Position numbers and translations under genes: made by a program. Below, piece after piece: positions 1 through 7,014 of a DNA stretch of 10,466 nucleotides. Source of the stretch: Desulfobacterales bacterium (GTDB taxonomy: Bacteria; Desulfobacterota; Desulfobacteria; Desulfobacterales; UBA11574); NCBI GenBank assembly GCA_030601485.1, contig JAUVTO010000047.1, forward strand, positions 1 through 10,466, written 5' to 3'. The notes beneath the pieces were generated by a model. That model was not told where the DNA came from. It searched no databases and worked only from the letters and a program-made list of their open reading frames with translations. Within the stretch, counting starts at the first letter, position 1. Each line of letters opens with the position of its first letter.

Positions 1-1
1 A

Positions 2-139
2 AAAGGGGTGGGGCTGGGCCTTTCCGTATGCTACGGGTTCATCAAGGATCATGGCGGAGACATACTTGTGGAAAGTGAACCGGGCGAAGGCACCACCTTT
101 ACCATTATCCTGCCGGTTTACAAGGGGACTTCAGACTGA
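2..139 (+). CDS. Histidine kinase, C-terminal end only (partial at window edge)
   Basis: Reading from base 2 gives 45 codons and a TGA stop, with the 5' part of the gene outside the window. The fragment opens with KGVGLGL, the G2 box of the ATP-binding HATPase_c domain of histidine kinases. It continues with the usual ending, a helix (YGFIKDHGG), then VESEPGEGTTF and ILPVY, which are the last two strands of the domain. It is therefore the end of a sensor kinase or hybrid kinase; no sensor or receiver part is visible and the protein stops directly after the ATPase domain. About 690 bases of repeat-rich DNA separate it from the hmc genes, so there is no sign that it belongs to the same transcript. 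Its signal and partner cannot be told from this piece. Confidence 0.9.
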   Translation, partial: KGVGLGLSVCYGFIKDHGGDILVESEPGEGTTFTIILPVYKGTSD

Positions 140-161
140 GAGATAACAATATTTCTTCACA

Positions 162-192
162 GCCGGCCCTTTAACGAGGAAGGCGGACCGGC
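162..192 (+). terminator. Possible terminator hairpin after the partial kinase gene
   Basis: GCCGG (162-166) pairs with CCGGC (188-192), and inside it CCTT (168-171) can pair with AAGG (180-183) around a short loop, leaving a small internal bulge. It sits 23 bases after the kinase stop codon, the right place for a terminator. There is no T-run after it, so an intrinsic terminator is only weakly supported; it may be a Rho-associated structure or chance. Confidence 0.35.
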
Positions 193-290
193 GGAGTAAC
201 GATAAAAGAAGAGCATAAAAAGAAATTCGAGTGTACCTGTCAAAAAACCTTAAGAAATGAACCCATTTTTTCATTATTTCAAGTCCTTCT

Positions 291-434
291 AAATATGATG
301 CCCATGTAAAAAGTCCTTTTTACATGGATTTAGGAATTTAGGGATTCAGGAATTGCGAATTATTTAAGCTTGTTGTCAGAATACTGAATTGGAGAATTCT
401 CTAAATTTTGACTTTTTACGACGCCATCAAATAT
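291..434. repeat. MITE-like palindromic element with inverted ends
   Basis: The left end (291-315) and the reverse complement of the right end (410-434) match at 19 of 25 positions, including ten in a row (GTAAAAAGTC against GACTTTTTAC). Inner parts also mirror each other loosely: AATTTAGGGATTC on the left and GAGAATTCTCTAAATT on the right. The whole 144 bases could fold into one long imperfect hairpin. Within the left end, 302-327 is a perfect 12-base-pair hairpin (CCATGTAAAAAG, 2-base loop, CTTTTTACATGG). No transposase is present. This looks like a small non-autonomous interspersed element; whether it is repeated elsewhere in the genome cannot be seen here. Confidence 0.55.
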
Positions 435-448
435 GACGGTCTCGTAAA
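415..448. repeat. Hairpin at the right end of the palindromic element
   Basis: TTTACGACGCCATCA (415-429) and TGACGGTCTCGTAAA (434-448) are inverted copies with three mismatched positions out of 15, separated by the 4-base loop AATA. It overlaps the right end of the element at 291-434, and 431-448 resembles the direct sequence of the left end. The pair may therefore be two decayed copies of one repeat unit. Confidence 0.5.
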
Positions 449-506
449 TTCTACAATTGCTTGAAATTAAAGATCTTCTAATAGCTCCTGGTTTATGGCA
501 CTTCCA

Positions 507-625
507 TGGAATGATGGAATTATGGAATACTGGAATATTGGGAGTAAGAGCGGAAATAAACCATTTTAATTGTAAAAAACTCCTTCAAACCCATCATTCC
601 ATTACTCCATCATTCCATTATTCCA
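507..625. repeat. Large inverted repeat made of TGGAATNA units
   Basis: The left arm (507-542) is a run of short direct units of the form TGGAATNA. The right arm (590-625) is its inverted copy, with units of the form ATTCCA. I count 30 matches over 36 paired positions with a 47-base AT-rich spacer (543-589). Each arm is a short tandem repeat and the two arms form a potential long cruciform or RNA hairpin. From memory, TGGAATnn/ATTCCAnn strings are common between genes in Desulfobacteraceae-type genomes; this is not checked. No coding function is supported. Confidence 0.65.
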
Positions 626-718
626 ATTGTGAGCAAAGCGAACTAACTTGGAGAGTACTTCACCTCGCAAATCATACTTAAATTTTTTATTGTTCACGAA
701 TTTTTTTATTCTTTTTTC

Positions 719-747
719 TTGACACAGCACAATCTGTCACGTACAAG
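719..747 (+). promoter_or_regulatory. Candidate sigma70 promoter of the hmc operon
   Basis: A perfect -35 box TTGACA lies at 719-724 and, after a 17-base spacer, TACAAG at 742-747 matches the -10 consensus at four of six positions. The stretch before it (681-718) is very T-rich, as an UP-like region could be. Transcription would start near 754, giving a leader of about 75 bases before the hmcA start codon. It is the only good promoter-like pair I find upstream of the operon, but the -10 box is imperfect. Confidence 0.5.
720..739. promoter_or_regulatory. Possible operator over the -35 box
   Basis: TGACA (720-724) and TGTCA (735-739) form an inverted pair with a 10-base spacer, giving half-site centres about 15 bases apart that overlap the -35 box and promoter spacer. 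A dimeric repressor bound here would block RNA polymerase. The Rrf2 protein at the end of the operon is an obvious candidate, but the link is inference and a 5-base arm can occur by chance. Confidence 0.3.
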
Positions 748-760
748 CACGAGCGATCTA

Positions 761-783
761 TATCCTACTAATTTTGGAGGATA
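761..783 (+). promoter_or_regulatory. Leader hairpin / palindrome in the hmcA 5' untranslated region
   Basis: TATCCT (761-766) and AGGATA (778-783) are perfect inverted copies with an 11-base loop. They lie just after the predicted transcription start. The right arm takes in part of a strong GGAGG (776-780), a Shine-Dalgarno-like string with no ATG, GTG or TTG start codon at a useful distance after it. The site could be a DNA operator or an RNA structure; neither is proven. Confidence 0.35.
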
Positions 784-830
784 ATACCATACCAATACAG
801 TCTGATTATTTTAAGGATTAAACAATAGCA

Positions 831-2426
831 ATGAAAATATCTAAGTTGCAGTGGGCTGGAATTCTGGTTGTGTTTATTTTTGTCTTGACTCTATGTATCG
901 AGGCTAAAGAGACTAATGAAATCCTTGAACATAGATCTGATCTTATCACTATTGATACGCTCAAGTCGTTTGACGCTCTTGAAAGGCCGAAAGTTGTTTT
1001 TCTTCACGATTTACATACCGATGCCCTGGAAAAGAGCAATAAAGACTGTAAGACCTGCCATCTTTCTGAAAAATCTTCCAAGGATCGTCTTTCCCTTAAA
1101 TTCAAGAGACTTAAAGACACCGGCAAACAAGAGGTGATGGATATTTATCATGCCGAATGTATAGGGTGTCATAAAGAGATATCTGCTTCTGACCAAGACG
1201 CAGGGCCTGTTGAGGTCTGCGGAGAATGTCACAAAAAGGATGCCGGGTTGATATCTTCCAATCTGCCCGTGGCTTTTGATAAATCCCTTCATTTCCGCCA
1301 CACGGAAGCAAACAAGGACGAAAGAACAAACAAAGGTGATTGCGGGCTTTGCCATCACGAATACGATGAAAAGGCAAAGAAGCTATTTTATGCCAAAGAA
1401 AAAGAAGGTTCATGCCGGTATTGCCACATGAAGGAAACGGAAGAAAACCGGATGTCCATGAGGTTGTCGTCCCATTCAGGTTGCATCGATTGCCACAAAA
1501 AGGCGGCGGACAATAAAAAGAAAACCGGTCCTATCAAATGCAGTGGCTGCCATGATCCCGATATGCAACAGAAGATTGAAAAGGTTAAGGTGGTTCCAAG
1601 AATCGAAAGGAAACAGCCTGATTTTGTCCTGATCCGTGCAAACCACCGGAAAACAAACAAAGATGACCGGATTTCCAGAATGAATCCCGTTCCTTTCGAC
1701 CATAAGGCTCACGAAGGATACAATGATACATGCCTTGCTTGTCACCATGCAAGCCTGGATTCATGTAGCAAGAAATGCCACACCCCGGCAGGTTCAAAAG
1801 AGGGAAAATATGTCAATCTTGAAAGCGCCATGCATCAAAAAGGTCAGGAAAAAAGCTGTCAAGGCTGTCATGAAATGAATCAGCACAAACCAAATTGTGC
1901 AGCCTGCCATTCCTTAATGGCAGAAGATCGCAAGCTGGAGACTTCCTGCCTAACATGTCACATGAAACCTCTGCAAAAAAATCTACAGGCGGCAACGCCG
2001 GACGAAAAACTTATGGCTGAAATGCTGCTTAGGTCAAGAAAAAGATTAGCTGGCACGTACAAAGATGAAGACATCCCTGAAAAAGTCATTATCAAAGAAC
2101 TGTCCGAAGAATACGAGCCGGTTGAACTTCCACATCGAAAGATCATTAAAACACTTTCGAACAACATCAAAGACAACAAATTGGCCGGTTATTTTCATGC
2201 GGAAAAAGGCGCACTTTGTCAGAGCTGTCACCACAACAGTCCATTAGACAAGGAACCTCCCCGGTGCGGCAGTTGCCACGGCAAACCATTTGATGGAAGA
2301 AACATTTTCAGACCGGGAATCAAGGGGGCTTATCACCAGCAGTGCATAAGATGCCATCAGGTGCTTAAACTTGAAAAACCAAAATCTACCGGATGTACTG
2401 ATTGCCATAAGGAGAAAAAGAAATAG
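831..2426 (+). CDS. hmcA: HmcA, 16-haem periplasmic cytochrome c
   Basis: This 531-residue protein is the electron-carrying cytochrome of the Hmc complex, thought to exchange electrons with periplasmic cytochrome c3 and hydrogenase. An N-terminal hydrophobic segment (residues 8-24) ending near IEA/KE is a Sec signal peptide. Sixteen c-haem sites follow: 15 are CXXCH, with first cysteines at 73, 110, 130, 171, 195, 218, 237, 301, 343, 356, 373, 463, 479, 505 and 522. The ninth is an unusual CSKKCH (312-317, CX3CH). The number of haems, the length (about 545 in D. vulgaris as I recall) and the ending HGKPFD...YHQQC...DCHKE fit HmcA rather than the nine-haem or TmcA relatives. A stop at 819-821 fixes the ATG at 831; AAGGA (813-817) is a usable but distant ribosome site. 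It is the first gene of the operon, 36 bases ahead of hmcB. Confidence 0.95.
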   Translation: MKISKLQWAGILVVFIFVLTLCIEAKETNEILEHRSDLITIDTLKSFDALERPKVVFLHDLHTDALEKSNKDCKTCHLSEKSSKDRLSLKFKRLKDTGKQEVMDIYHAECIGCHKEISASDQDAGPVEVCGECHKKDAGLISSNLPVAFDKSLHFRHTEANKDERTNKGDCGLCHHEYDEKAKKLFYAKEKEGSCRYCHMKETEENRMSMRLSSHSGCIDCHKKAADNKKKTGPIKCSGCHDPDMQQKIEKVKVVPRIERKQPDFVLIRANHRKTNKDDRISRMNPVPFDHKAHEGYNDTCLACHHASLDSCSKKCHTPAGSKEGKYVNLESAMHQKGQEKSCQGCHEMNQHKPNCAACHSLMAEDRKLETSCLTCHMKPLQKNLQAATPDEKLMAEMLLRSRKRLAGTYKDEDIPEKVIIKELSEEYEPVELPHRKIIKTLSNNIKDNKLAGYFHAEKGALCQSCHHNSPLDKEPPRCGSCHGKPFDGRNIFRPGIKGAYHQQCIRCHQVLKLEKPKSTGCTDCHKEKKK

Positions 2427-2462
2427 GAAAAGACCGGTTTGAAAGCCTGTGAGGAAACTTAT

Positions 2463-3518
2463 ATGTCTATATCACGAAGAAAATTTCTGGGTTGGATGGG
2501 GGCGGCAGGACTTGGCACTGCTTTTGGTTCTCCTGCTCATGCTGCGGCAAACAAGCATTTTAAAGGTTATCCTGAAAGCCTTGGCGTTCTCTTTGACAAC
2601 ATGTTGTGCATAGGATGCAGAAACTGTGAGGCAGGATGCAACAAAGTCAATGAACTGCCGCCGCCCGATCGGCCGTTTGATGATCTCACTGTCCTGAGTA
2701 AAAAACGAAGGACAAATACCAAGGTATTTACAGTGGTTAACCGTTATGATCATTTCAAAGGGATAAAAAACCCCTTATTCCGCAAGATACAGTGTAATCA
2801 TTGCCTCGAACCCGCGTGTGCATCCGCATGCTTTGTCAGGGCCTTTACGAAAACAAAAGAAGGGCCGGTTACATATGACCCTTCCGTGTGCGTGGGATGC
2901 AGGTATTGCATGATCGCCTGTCCTTTCGAAATACCAACCTATGAGTATGATGAGCCGCTTACCCCTCGAATCAGGAAGTGTACCATGTGTCAACCACGGA
3001 TTATTGATGGCAAGCTTCCCGGATGTGTGGAGATATGTCCGACAGAGGCCCTCTCCTTTGGAAAACGCGGGGATTTGATCAAAATCGCTCGCGAACGCAT
3101 CAAAAAATACCCGGACCGTTATGTCGATCATATCTATGGAGAGCACGAGATGGGAGGAACTAGCTGGCTCTACCTTTCCGGCGTTCCGTTCAAAGAGTTA
3201 GCAATGCGTGAAGACTTGGGCGTTACGCCGGCGCCTGAATTGACCGCCGGAGCCCTTAGCGCGGTCCCGATGGTAGCGGGTCTCTGGCCAGTACTTCTTA
3301 CCGGTCTTTATGCCGTGTCAAAACGTAAAGAGAAGATTGCAAAAATAGAACAACAACAAGCCATTGCTTCAACACTGGAAAAAGCAAATGCAGAGGCTGA
3401 ATCAAAGCTTTCCAAAGCCCTGGCAAAAGCCCAAAAAGAAAAAGCGGCAGCAATAAGTAAAGAGGTAAAAAAGGCGCTTGAAGAAGCTAAAAAGACTCAA
3501 GAAAAGGAGGGTTCCTGA
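2463..3518 (+). CDS. hmcB: HmcB, Tat-exported iron-sulfur protein with membrane anchor
   Basis: This 351-residue protein is the electron-transfer subunit next to HmcA on the periplasmic face. I start it at ATG 2463 (preceded by GAGGA at 2450-2454) rather than TTG 2439, because the protein then begins with a Tat signal, SRRKFLG at residues 4-10, with a likely cut after AHA (27). Four ferredoxin-type cysteine groups are visible: 49/52/55/59, 111/114/119/123, 143/146/149/153 and 173/176/188/192, enough for four 4Fe-4S clusters. The layout is that of the HmcB/DsrO/NrfC-like group. Residues 262-284 form one membrane helix followed by SKRKEK, so the tail should be cytoplasmic; it is a Lys/Ala/Glu-rich coiled coil of about 60 residues. 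The stop codon overlaps the hmcC start by one base (TGATG), indicating translational coupling. Confidence 0.93.
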   Translation: MSISRRKFLGWMGAAGLGTAFGSPAHAAANKHFKGYPESLGVLFDNMLCIGCRNCEAGCNKVNELPPPDRPFDDLTVLSKKRRTNTKVFTVVNRYDHFKGIKNPLFRKIQCNHCLEPACASACFVRAFTKTKEGPVTYDPSVCVGCRYCMIACPFEIPTYEYDEPLTPRIRKCTMCQPRIIDGKLPGCVEICPTEALSFGKRGDLIKIARERIKKYPDRYVDHIYGEHEMGGTSWLYLSGVPFKELAMREDLGVTPAPELTAGALSAVPMVAGLWPVLLTGLYAVSKRKEKIAKIEQQQAIASTLEKANAEAESKLSKALAKAQKEKAAAISKEVKKALEEAKKTQEKEGS

Positions 3519-4690
3519 TGTCAGAAAAAGCCGCTGCAGCCAGCAAATCATTTTTCACTCCTTTTAATGTAGTTGCCGGCATCATCGTTATCATCGGATT
3601 AATCCTAACTGCTCTGAGGTTTACAGGAGGATTGGCTGCGGTCACCAATCTTTCCGATTACAACCCGTGGGGAATATGGATAGGCTTTGACTTGCTCGTA
3701 GGCGTTGCCCTGGCGGCAGGTGGGTTTGTCACATCAGCGGCGGTTTATCTTTTCGGGATGAAAAGATACCATTCCGCAGTTAGACCTGCAATTCTCACCG
3801 GTTTCCTGGGATATGCACTTGTTGTTCTTGCACTTAATTACGATGTCGGACGGCCATGGCGCCTTCCCTACCCGTTTGTCATCCAGCAGGGCACAACGTC
3901 TGTTTTATTTGAAGTGGCTGCATGCGTTGCACTATACCTTGCGGTTCTTTTTATTGAATTTTCTCCAGCAGCATTGGAATGGCTCGGTTTAAGAAAGGCA
4001 CGCCGCATTGTCGTCAAATTGACCTTGCTTCTCACCATATTCGGTGTTGTGCTTTCCACACTTCACCAGTCTTCTCTGGGAGCGCTTTTTCTGATTGCAC
4101 CATCCAAGCTTCATCCGCTTTGGTATTCGCCATATATACCGATCTATTTCTTTATTACCAGTATCATTGCAGGACTCTCCATGGTAATTTTTGAAAGCAC
4201 ACTTTCCTACCGGTATCTTTCTCACAAAATGGATGAGACTCACCTGAAAGAAAAAAATGATGTAACCTTAGGATTCGGAAAGGCTGCTTCATATGTTCTT
4301 GCAGGCTATTTTGCAATTAAAGTCATAGGAATTTCTGCAGGGAACCACTGGCATTTGCTTGGAACCTCATACGGGTTGTGGTTTTTAGTGGAACTTTTTG
4401 GATTTGTGGCTTTGCCGTGCTTTCTTTATGCTGTAGGGGTTAGGGATAAAAACCTGAAATTGATAAGGTGGACCGCTGTACTTGCCTTACTCGGTATTAT
4501 TTTAAACCGGTTTAATGTATGTCTTATTGCGTTTAACTGGCACTTGCCGTCCAGTGAGAGATATTTTCCACACTGGATGGAAATCGGAATTTCTGTTTTT
4601 ATCGTTACAATAGGTGTTATTTTTTACAAGTTCATCGTAACCAGAATGCCAATTTTATATAAACACCCGGAATACAGCGATTCACACTGA
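3518..4690 (+). CDS. hmcC: HmcC, NrfD-type polytopic membrane subunit
   Basis: This 390-residue, very hydrophobic protein has about ten predicted membrane helices, roughly at 17-36, 50-77, 91-108, 127-148, 167-187, 203-225, 257-274, 286-307, 314-336 and 353-375. It is of the NrfD/PsrC/HmcC type, which docks a periplasmic four-cluster iron-sulfur protein (here HmcB) and interacts with quinone in related complexes. The stretch TLHQSSLGALF and the PLWYSP sequence after it are typical of the family. Whether Hmc itself uses menaquinone is unsettled. The gene overlaps hmcB by one base and has GGAGG (3506-3510) just upstream of the ATG. Nothing looks damaged, and the length is close to that of the D. 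vulgaris protein. Confidence 0.93.
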   Translation: MSEKAAAASKSFFTPFNVVAGIIVIIGLILTALRFTGGLAAVTNLSDYNPWGIWIGFDLLVGVALAAGGFVTSAAVYLFGMKRYHSAVRPAILTGFLGYALVVLALNYDVGRPWRLPYPFVIQQGTTSVLFEVAACVALYLAVLFIEFSPAALEWLGLRKARRIVVKLTLLLTIFGVVLSTLHQSSLGALFLIAPSKLHPLWYSPYIPIYFFITSIIAGLSMVIFESTLSYRYLSHKMDETHLKEKNDVTLGFGKAASYVLAGYFAIKVIGISAGNHWHLLGTSYGLWFLVELFGFVALPCFLYAVGVRDKNLKLIRWTAVLALLGIILNRFNVCLIAFNWHLPSSERYFPHWMEIGISVFIVTIGVIFYKFIVTRMPILYKHPEYSDSH

Positions 4691-4716
4691 TTTGTACTTT
4701 TGAGGAGTTATCAACA

Positions 4717-4848
4717 ATGGACGGTACTTTTTATACACTCCAGGAATTCATGACATACACTGAAGGCGTCACGTATATTTTAATTTTGGCCATACTTCTG
4801 GGGATGTTAGGGTTCTGGATCTTTCTGGTTGAAAGGGATGAAAATTAA
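4717..4848 (+). CDS. hmcD: HmcD, small single-helix membrane protein
   Basis: A 43-residue open frame fills the gap between hmcC and hmcE. It starts at ATG 4717 after GAGGAG (4702-4707) and ends with TAA at 4846-4848. The protein begins MDGTFYTLQEF, has one strongly hydrophobic helix (about residues 18-38, ILILAILLGMLGFWIF) and a short charged end, VERDEN. Position, size and topology match HmcD, the smallest subunit of the D. vulgaris complex, whose exact function is unknown; a structural role in assembling the membrane part is likely. Such short genes are often missed by automatic annotation. The good ribosome site and tight operon spacing (26 bases after hmcC, 15 before hmcE) support it as real. 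Confidence 0.85.
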   Translation: MDGTFYTLQEFMTYTEGVTYILILAILLGMLGFWIFLVERDEN

Positions 4849-4863
4849 TAAAAGGAGAATACA

Positions 4864-5541
4864 ATGTATCCGTTCGTAACCGGCCCTTTGTTATGGCTGT
4901 CATTTACGATCTTTGTTGTCGGTTGTATCGTTCGTATAATAGGTTATATTAGGGGACTGGATTGGCAAGCTGACAGAGTTGCCTACACAACACACTTCTC
5001 CTACGGGATGAAAGGAGCCATACGGTCCATTGCGTTCTGGCTATTTCCGTTTGGCACTAGAAGCTGGAGAAATAATCCGGTATTTACCGTGGTGTTTTTT
5101 GTCTTCCACATCGGTTTGCTCGTTACACCTGTTTTCCTGCTGGCTCACAATATTATCCTCAAAGAAAGGTGGGGGTTCAGCCTCTGGACAATGCCGGAAT
5201 CTGTTTCCGATGTCCTGACTGTTGGGGTAATTATAGCAGCAGTATTTCTGGTTTTGCGACGGATAGCGCTCTCTGAAGTCAGGATTCTTACGACAATATA
5301 TGATTTTGTTGTTCTTGCAATAGCGGTTGCTCCTTTTGTCACCGGATTCATTGCTCATTATATTGCGTCTGACTACAAGTTTTGGTTGATTGTGCATATC
5401 ATCTGTGGCGAAATTATGTTGATTGCCATCCCTTTCACAAAATTGTCTCATTTTGTTCTGTTCTTTATGTCAAGGGCTCAACTGGGAATGGATTACGGCA
5501 TCAAACGGGGCGGGATGAAAGGCAAAGGGTTTGCATGGTAG
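4864..5541 (+). CDS. hmcE: HmcE, NarI-like cytochrome b membrane subunit
   Basis: This 225-residue membrane protein has about five hydrophobic helices: near 3-28, 73-98, 118-139, 146-169 and 174-202. It resembles the gamma subunit of nitrate reductase (NarI) and the DsrM/HmcE/TmcC group, which carry b-type haems and can react with quinones. Histidines lie in or next to helices, for example in FHIGLL, LLAHN, FIAHY, LIVHIIC and KLSHF, and are the candidate haem ligands. The order TM-soluble loop-TM and the closing KLSHFVLFF...RAQLG are typical. AAAGGAG at 4852-4858 gives a strong start at ATG 4864, 15 bases after hmcD. It is expected to pass electrons between HmcC/HmcB and the cytoplasmic HmcF, 39 bases downstream. 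Confidence 0.92.
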   Translation: MYPFVTGPLLWLSFTIFVVGCIVRIIGYIRGLDWQADRVAYTTHFSYGMKGAIRSIAFWLFPFGTRSWRNNPVFTVVFFVFHIGLLVTPVFLLAHNIILKERWGFSLWTMPESVSDVLTVGVIIAAVFLVLRRIALSEVRILTTIYDFVVLAIAVAPFVTGFIAHYIASDYKFWLIVHIICGEIMLIAIPFTKLSHFVLFFMSRAQLGMDYGIKRGGMKGKGFAW

Positions 5542-5580
5542 TATTTTATTAATTTTTCAACACGTTGGGAATGAATCATT

Positions 5581-6966
5581 ATGCCGGAAGGAATACTTTG
5601 CAACAAAAAAACGGTGGACGCCAAGGAACAACTCCATGCTCTTTTGGCAGATGCCGGTGGTAAACAGTACTATGAAGAAATGAACCATCTTGATATCGAT
5701 AAAGATGCATTATGGACAACGATCCGGAAGACATTTAAGTCGCGTTTTAAAACATGGCTGGAGATATGTGCCCACTGCGGACTGTGTGCTGAAAGTTGTT
5801 ACTATTATCTCGCAAACAACAGGGACCCCAAGCAAGTGCCGTCATACAAGATTCAGACAACACTTGGGAAACTGATAAAACGAAAAGGTGACGTGGATAA
5901 TACATTCATGCAGATGTGTATGGACACTGCATTTTCAAAGTGCTCCTGCTGTACGCGTTGCGGTGTCTATTGCCCTTTTGGCATAGACATGGGGATCATG
6001 TTCGGTTATCTTCGAGGGCTTCTCTTTTCCCAGGGGTTTACACCATGGGAAATGAAAATAGGTTCAGGTATGCACAGGATCTACAGAGCCCAGATGGATG
6101 TTACAACTGAAGACTGGATTGACACATGTGAATGGATGGAAGAAGAATGGGAAGATGACTACCCCGGTTTGAAAATACCTATAGATAAAGAAAATTCGGA
6201 TATAATGTATACCTTGAATGCCAGGGAACCGAAACATTATCCACAAGACATAGCGGAAGCAGCCGTACTCTTTCATCTTGCCGGTGAAAATTGGACCGTA
6301 CCCAGTGAGGGTTGGGAAGAAACGAGCCTTGCAATGTTTGCCGGAGACTGGGCGGCATGCAAAATGCAGGTAGAGACTGTTTACGCTGCCATGGAGCGGC
6401 TGAAACCGAAGAGTATGGTAGTAACGGAATGCGGCCATGCATACAGAGCCACTATTGTAGAAGGCCCTTATTGGGCTGGCATTAAGACGGGACAGCCGCC
6501 TGTTGAAAGTCTCCATTACGTCGAATGGGTAGCAGAAGCATTACGGACCGGAAAACTGAAAATTGACCCTGCAAAAAAAATTAAAGAGCCTGTCACTTAC
6601 CAGGATTCATGTAATTATGTTCGCAATGCCGGACTGGCTGATATCCCCAGAGAAATTATGAGTTATATTGCAGAAGACTTCAGGGAAATGAAGCCGAACA
6701 GGGAGCACAACTTCTGTTGCGGCGGCGGCGGCGGGCTAAACGGTATCGGCCGATATCGAGAGGAACGAAACATTGGTTTTAAGGTTAAACGCGACCAGAT
6801 TCTTGCCACTGGGGCAAAACTTGTGATTTCCCCCTGTCACAACTGCTGGGATGCCATACGGGATATGGAAGAAATCTATCACATGGGAATAAAGTGGACT
6901 TTTTTAAAGCCTCTTCTGATCGACATGGTGGAAGTTCCTGAGCACCTCAAACCAAAGGAAGAATGA
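5581..6966 (+). CDS. hmcF: HmcF, cytoplasmic HdrD/DsrK-like iron-sulfur protein
   Basis: This 461-residue soluble protein is the cytoplasmic end of the complex. Two ferredoxin-type groups are present: cysteines 63/66/69/73 and 121/124/127/131 (the second ending in CP, with an extra Cys at 123). The C-terminal half is a CCG domain as in HdrB/HdrD and DsrK: C344, CC379-380 followed by a glycine run, then C419 and C422, giving CX34CCX38CXXC, close to the noncubane-cluster pattern of heterodisulfide reductase. An earlier, degenerate CCG half (about 228-290, with C260 and TECGHAYR) lacks the full set. This suggests reaction with a thiol/disulfide or a sulfur carrier, by analogy with DsrK; the real partner is unknown. 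No membrane helix or export signal is seen. The ribosome site before ATG 5581 is weak. Confidence 0.94.
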   Translation: MPEGILCNKKTVDAKEQLHALLADAGGKQYYEEMNHLDIDKDALWTTIRKTFKSRFKTWLEICAHCGLCAESCYYYLANNRDPKQVPSYKIQTTLGKLIKRKGDVDNTFMQMCMDTAFSKCSCCTRCGVYCPFGIDMGIMFGYLRGLLFSQGFTPWEMKIGSGMHRIYRAQMDVTTEDWIDTCEWMEEEWEDDYPGLKIPIDKENSDIMYTLNAREPKHYPQDIAEAAVLFHLAGENWTVPSEGWEETSLAMFAGDWAACKMQVETVYAAMERLKPKSMVVTECGHAYRATIVEGPYWAGIKTGQPPVESLHYVEWVAEALRTGKLKIDPAKKIKEPVTYQDSCNYVRNAGLADIPREIMSYIAEDFREMKPNREHNFCCGGGGGLNGIGRYREERNIGFKVKRDQILATGAKLVISPCHNCWDAIRDMEEIYHMGIKWTFLKPLLIDMVEVPEHLKPKEE

Positions 6967-7014
6967 AAGGGGAGACACGCTTTATAGCATACAATATTAT
7001 TTGACAGGTGGCTT

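Larger units (their letters stand above)
140..718. other. Long non-coding, repeat-rich intergenic region
   Basis: No credible gene is seen here. A 74-codon open frame at 457-681 lies across the arms of an inverted repeat, has no ribosome binding site, and its translation has no recognisable motif, so it is not called. The content is one terminator-like hairpin near the upstream gene and palindromic repeat elements at 291-448 and 507-625, listed separately. The stretches 193-290 and 626-718 are AT-rich and show nothing I recognise. Confidence 0.7.

Noticed and set aside
291..625. CRISPR array
   Set aside because: The repeats are inverted and of 8-25 bases with no regular unique spacers, and no cas gene is present.
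457..681. A 74-codon open frame in the intergenic region
   Set aside because: It runs across both arms of the TGGAATNA inverted repeat, starts with TTG without a ribosome site, and its translation has no recognisable domain.
1011..1748. Several open frames on the reverse strand within hmcA
   Set aside because: They are shadows of a gene with 16 haem motifs in the forward frame; their translations show no domain and no ribosome sites.
2439..2462. TTG start for hmcB giving eight more residues
   Set aside because: ATG 2463 has a better ribosome site and puts the twin-arginine motif at the very N terminus, as expected for a Tat substrate.
831..6966. Alternative assignment as a Tmc, Dsr or Qrc complex
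   Set aside because: Sixteen haems in the first gene, a Tat-exported four-cluster protein, an NrfD protein, a tiny membrane protein, a NarI-like protein and an HdrD-like protein in this order match Hmc; Tmc has a four-haem cytochrome, DsrJ a three-haem one, and Qrc lacks the NarI-like and CCG subunits.
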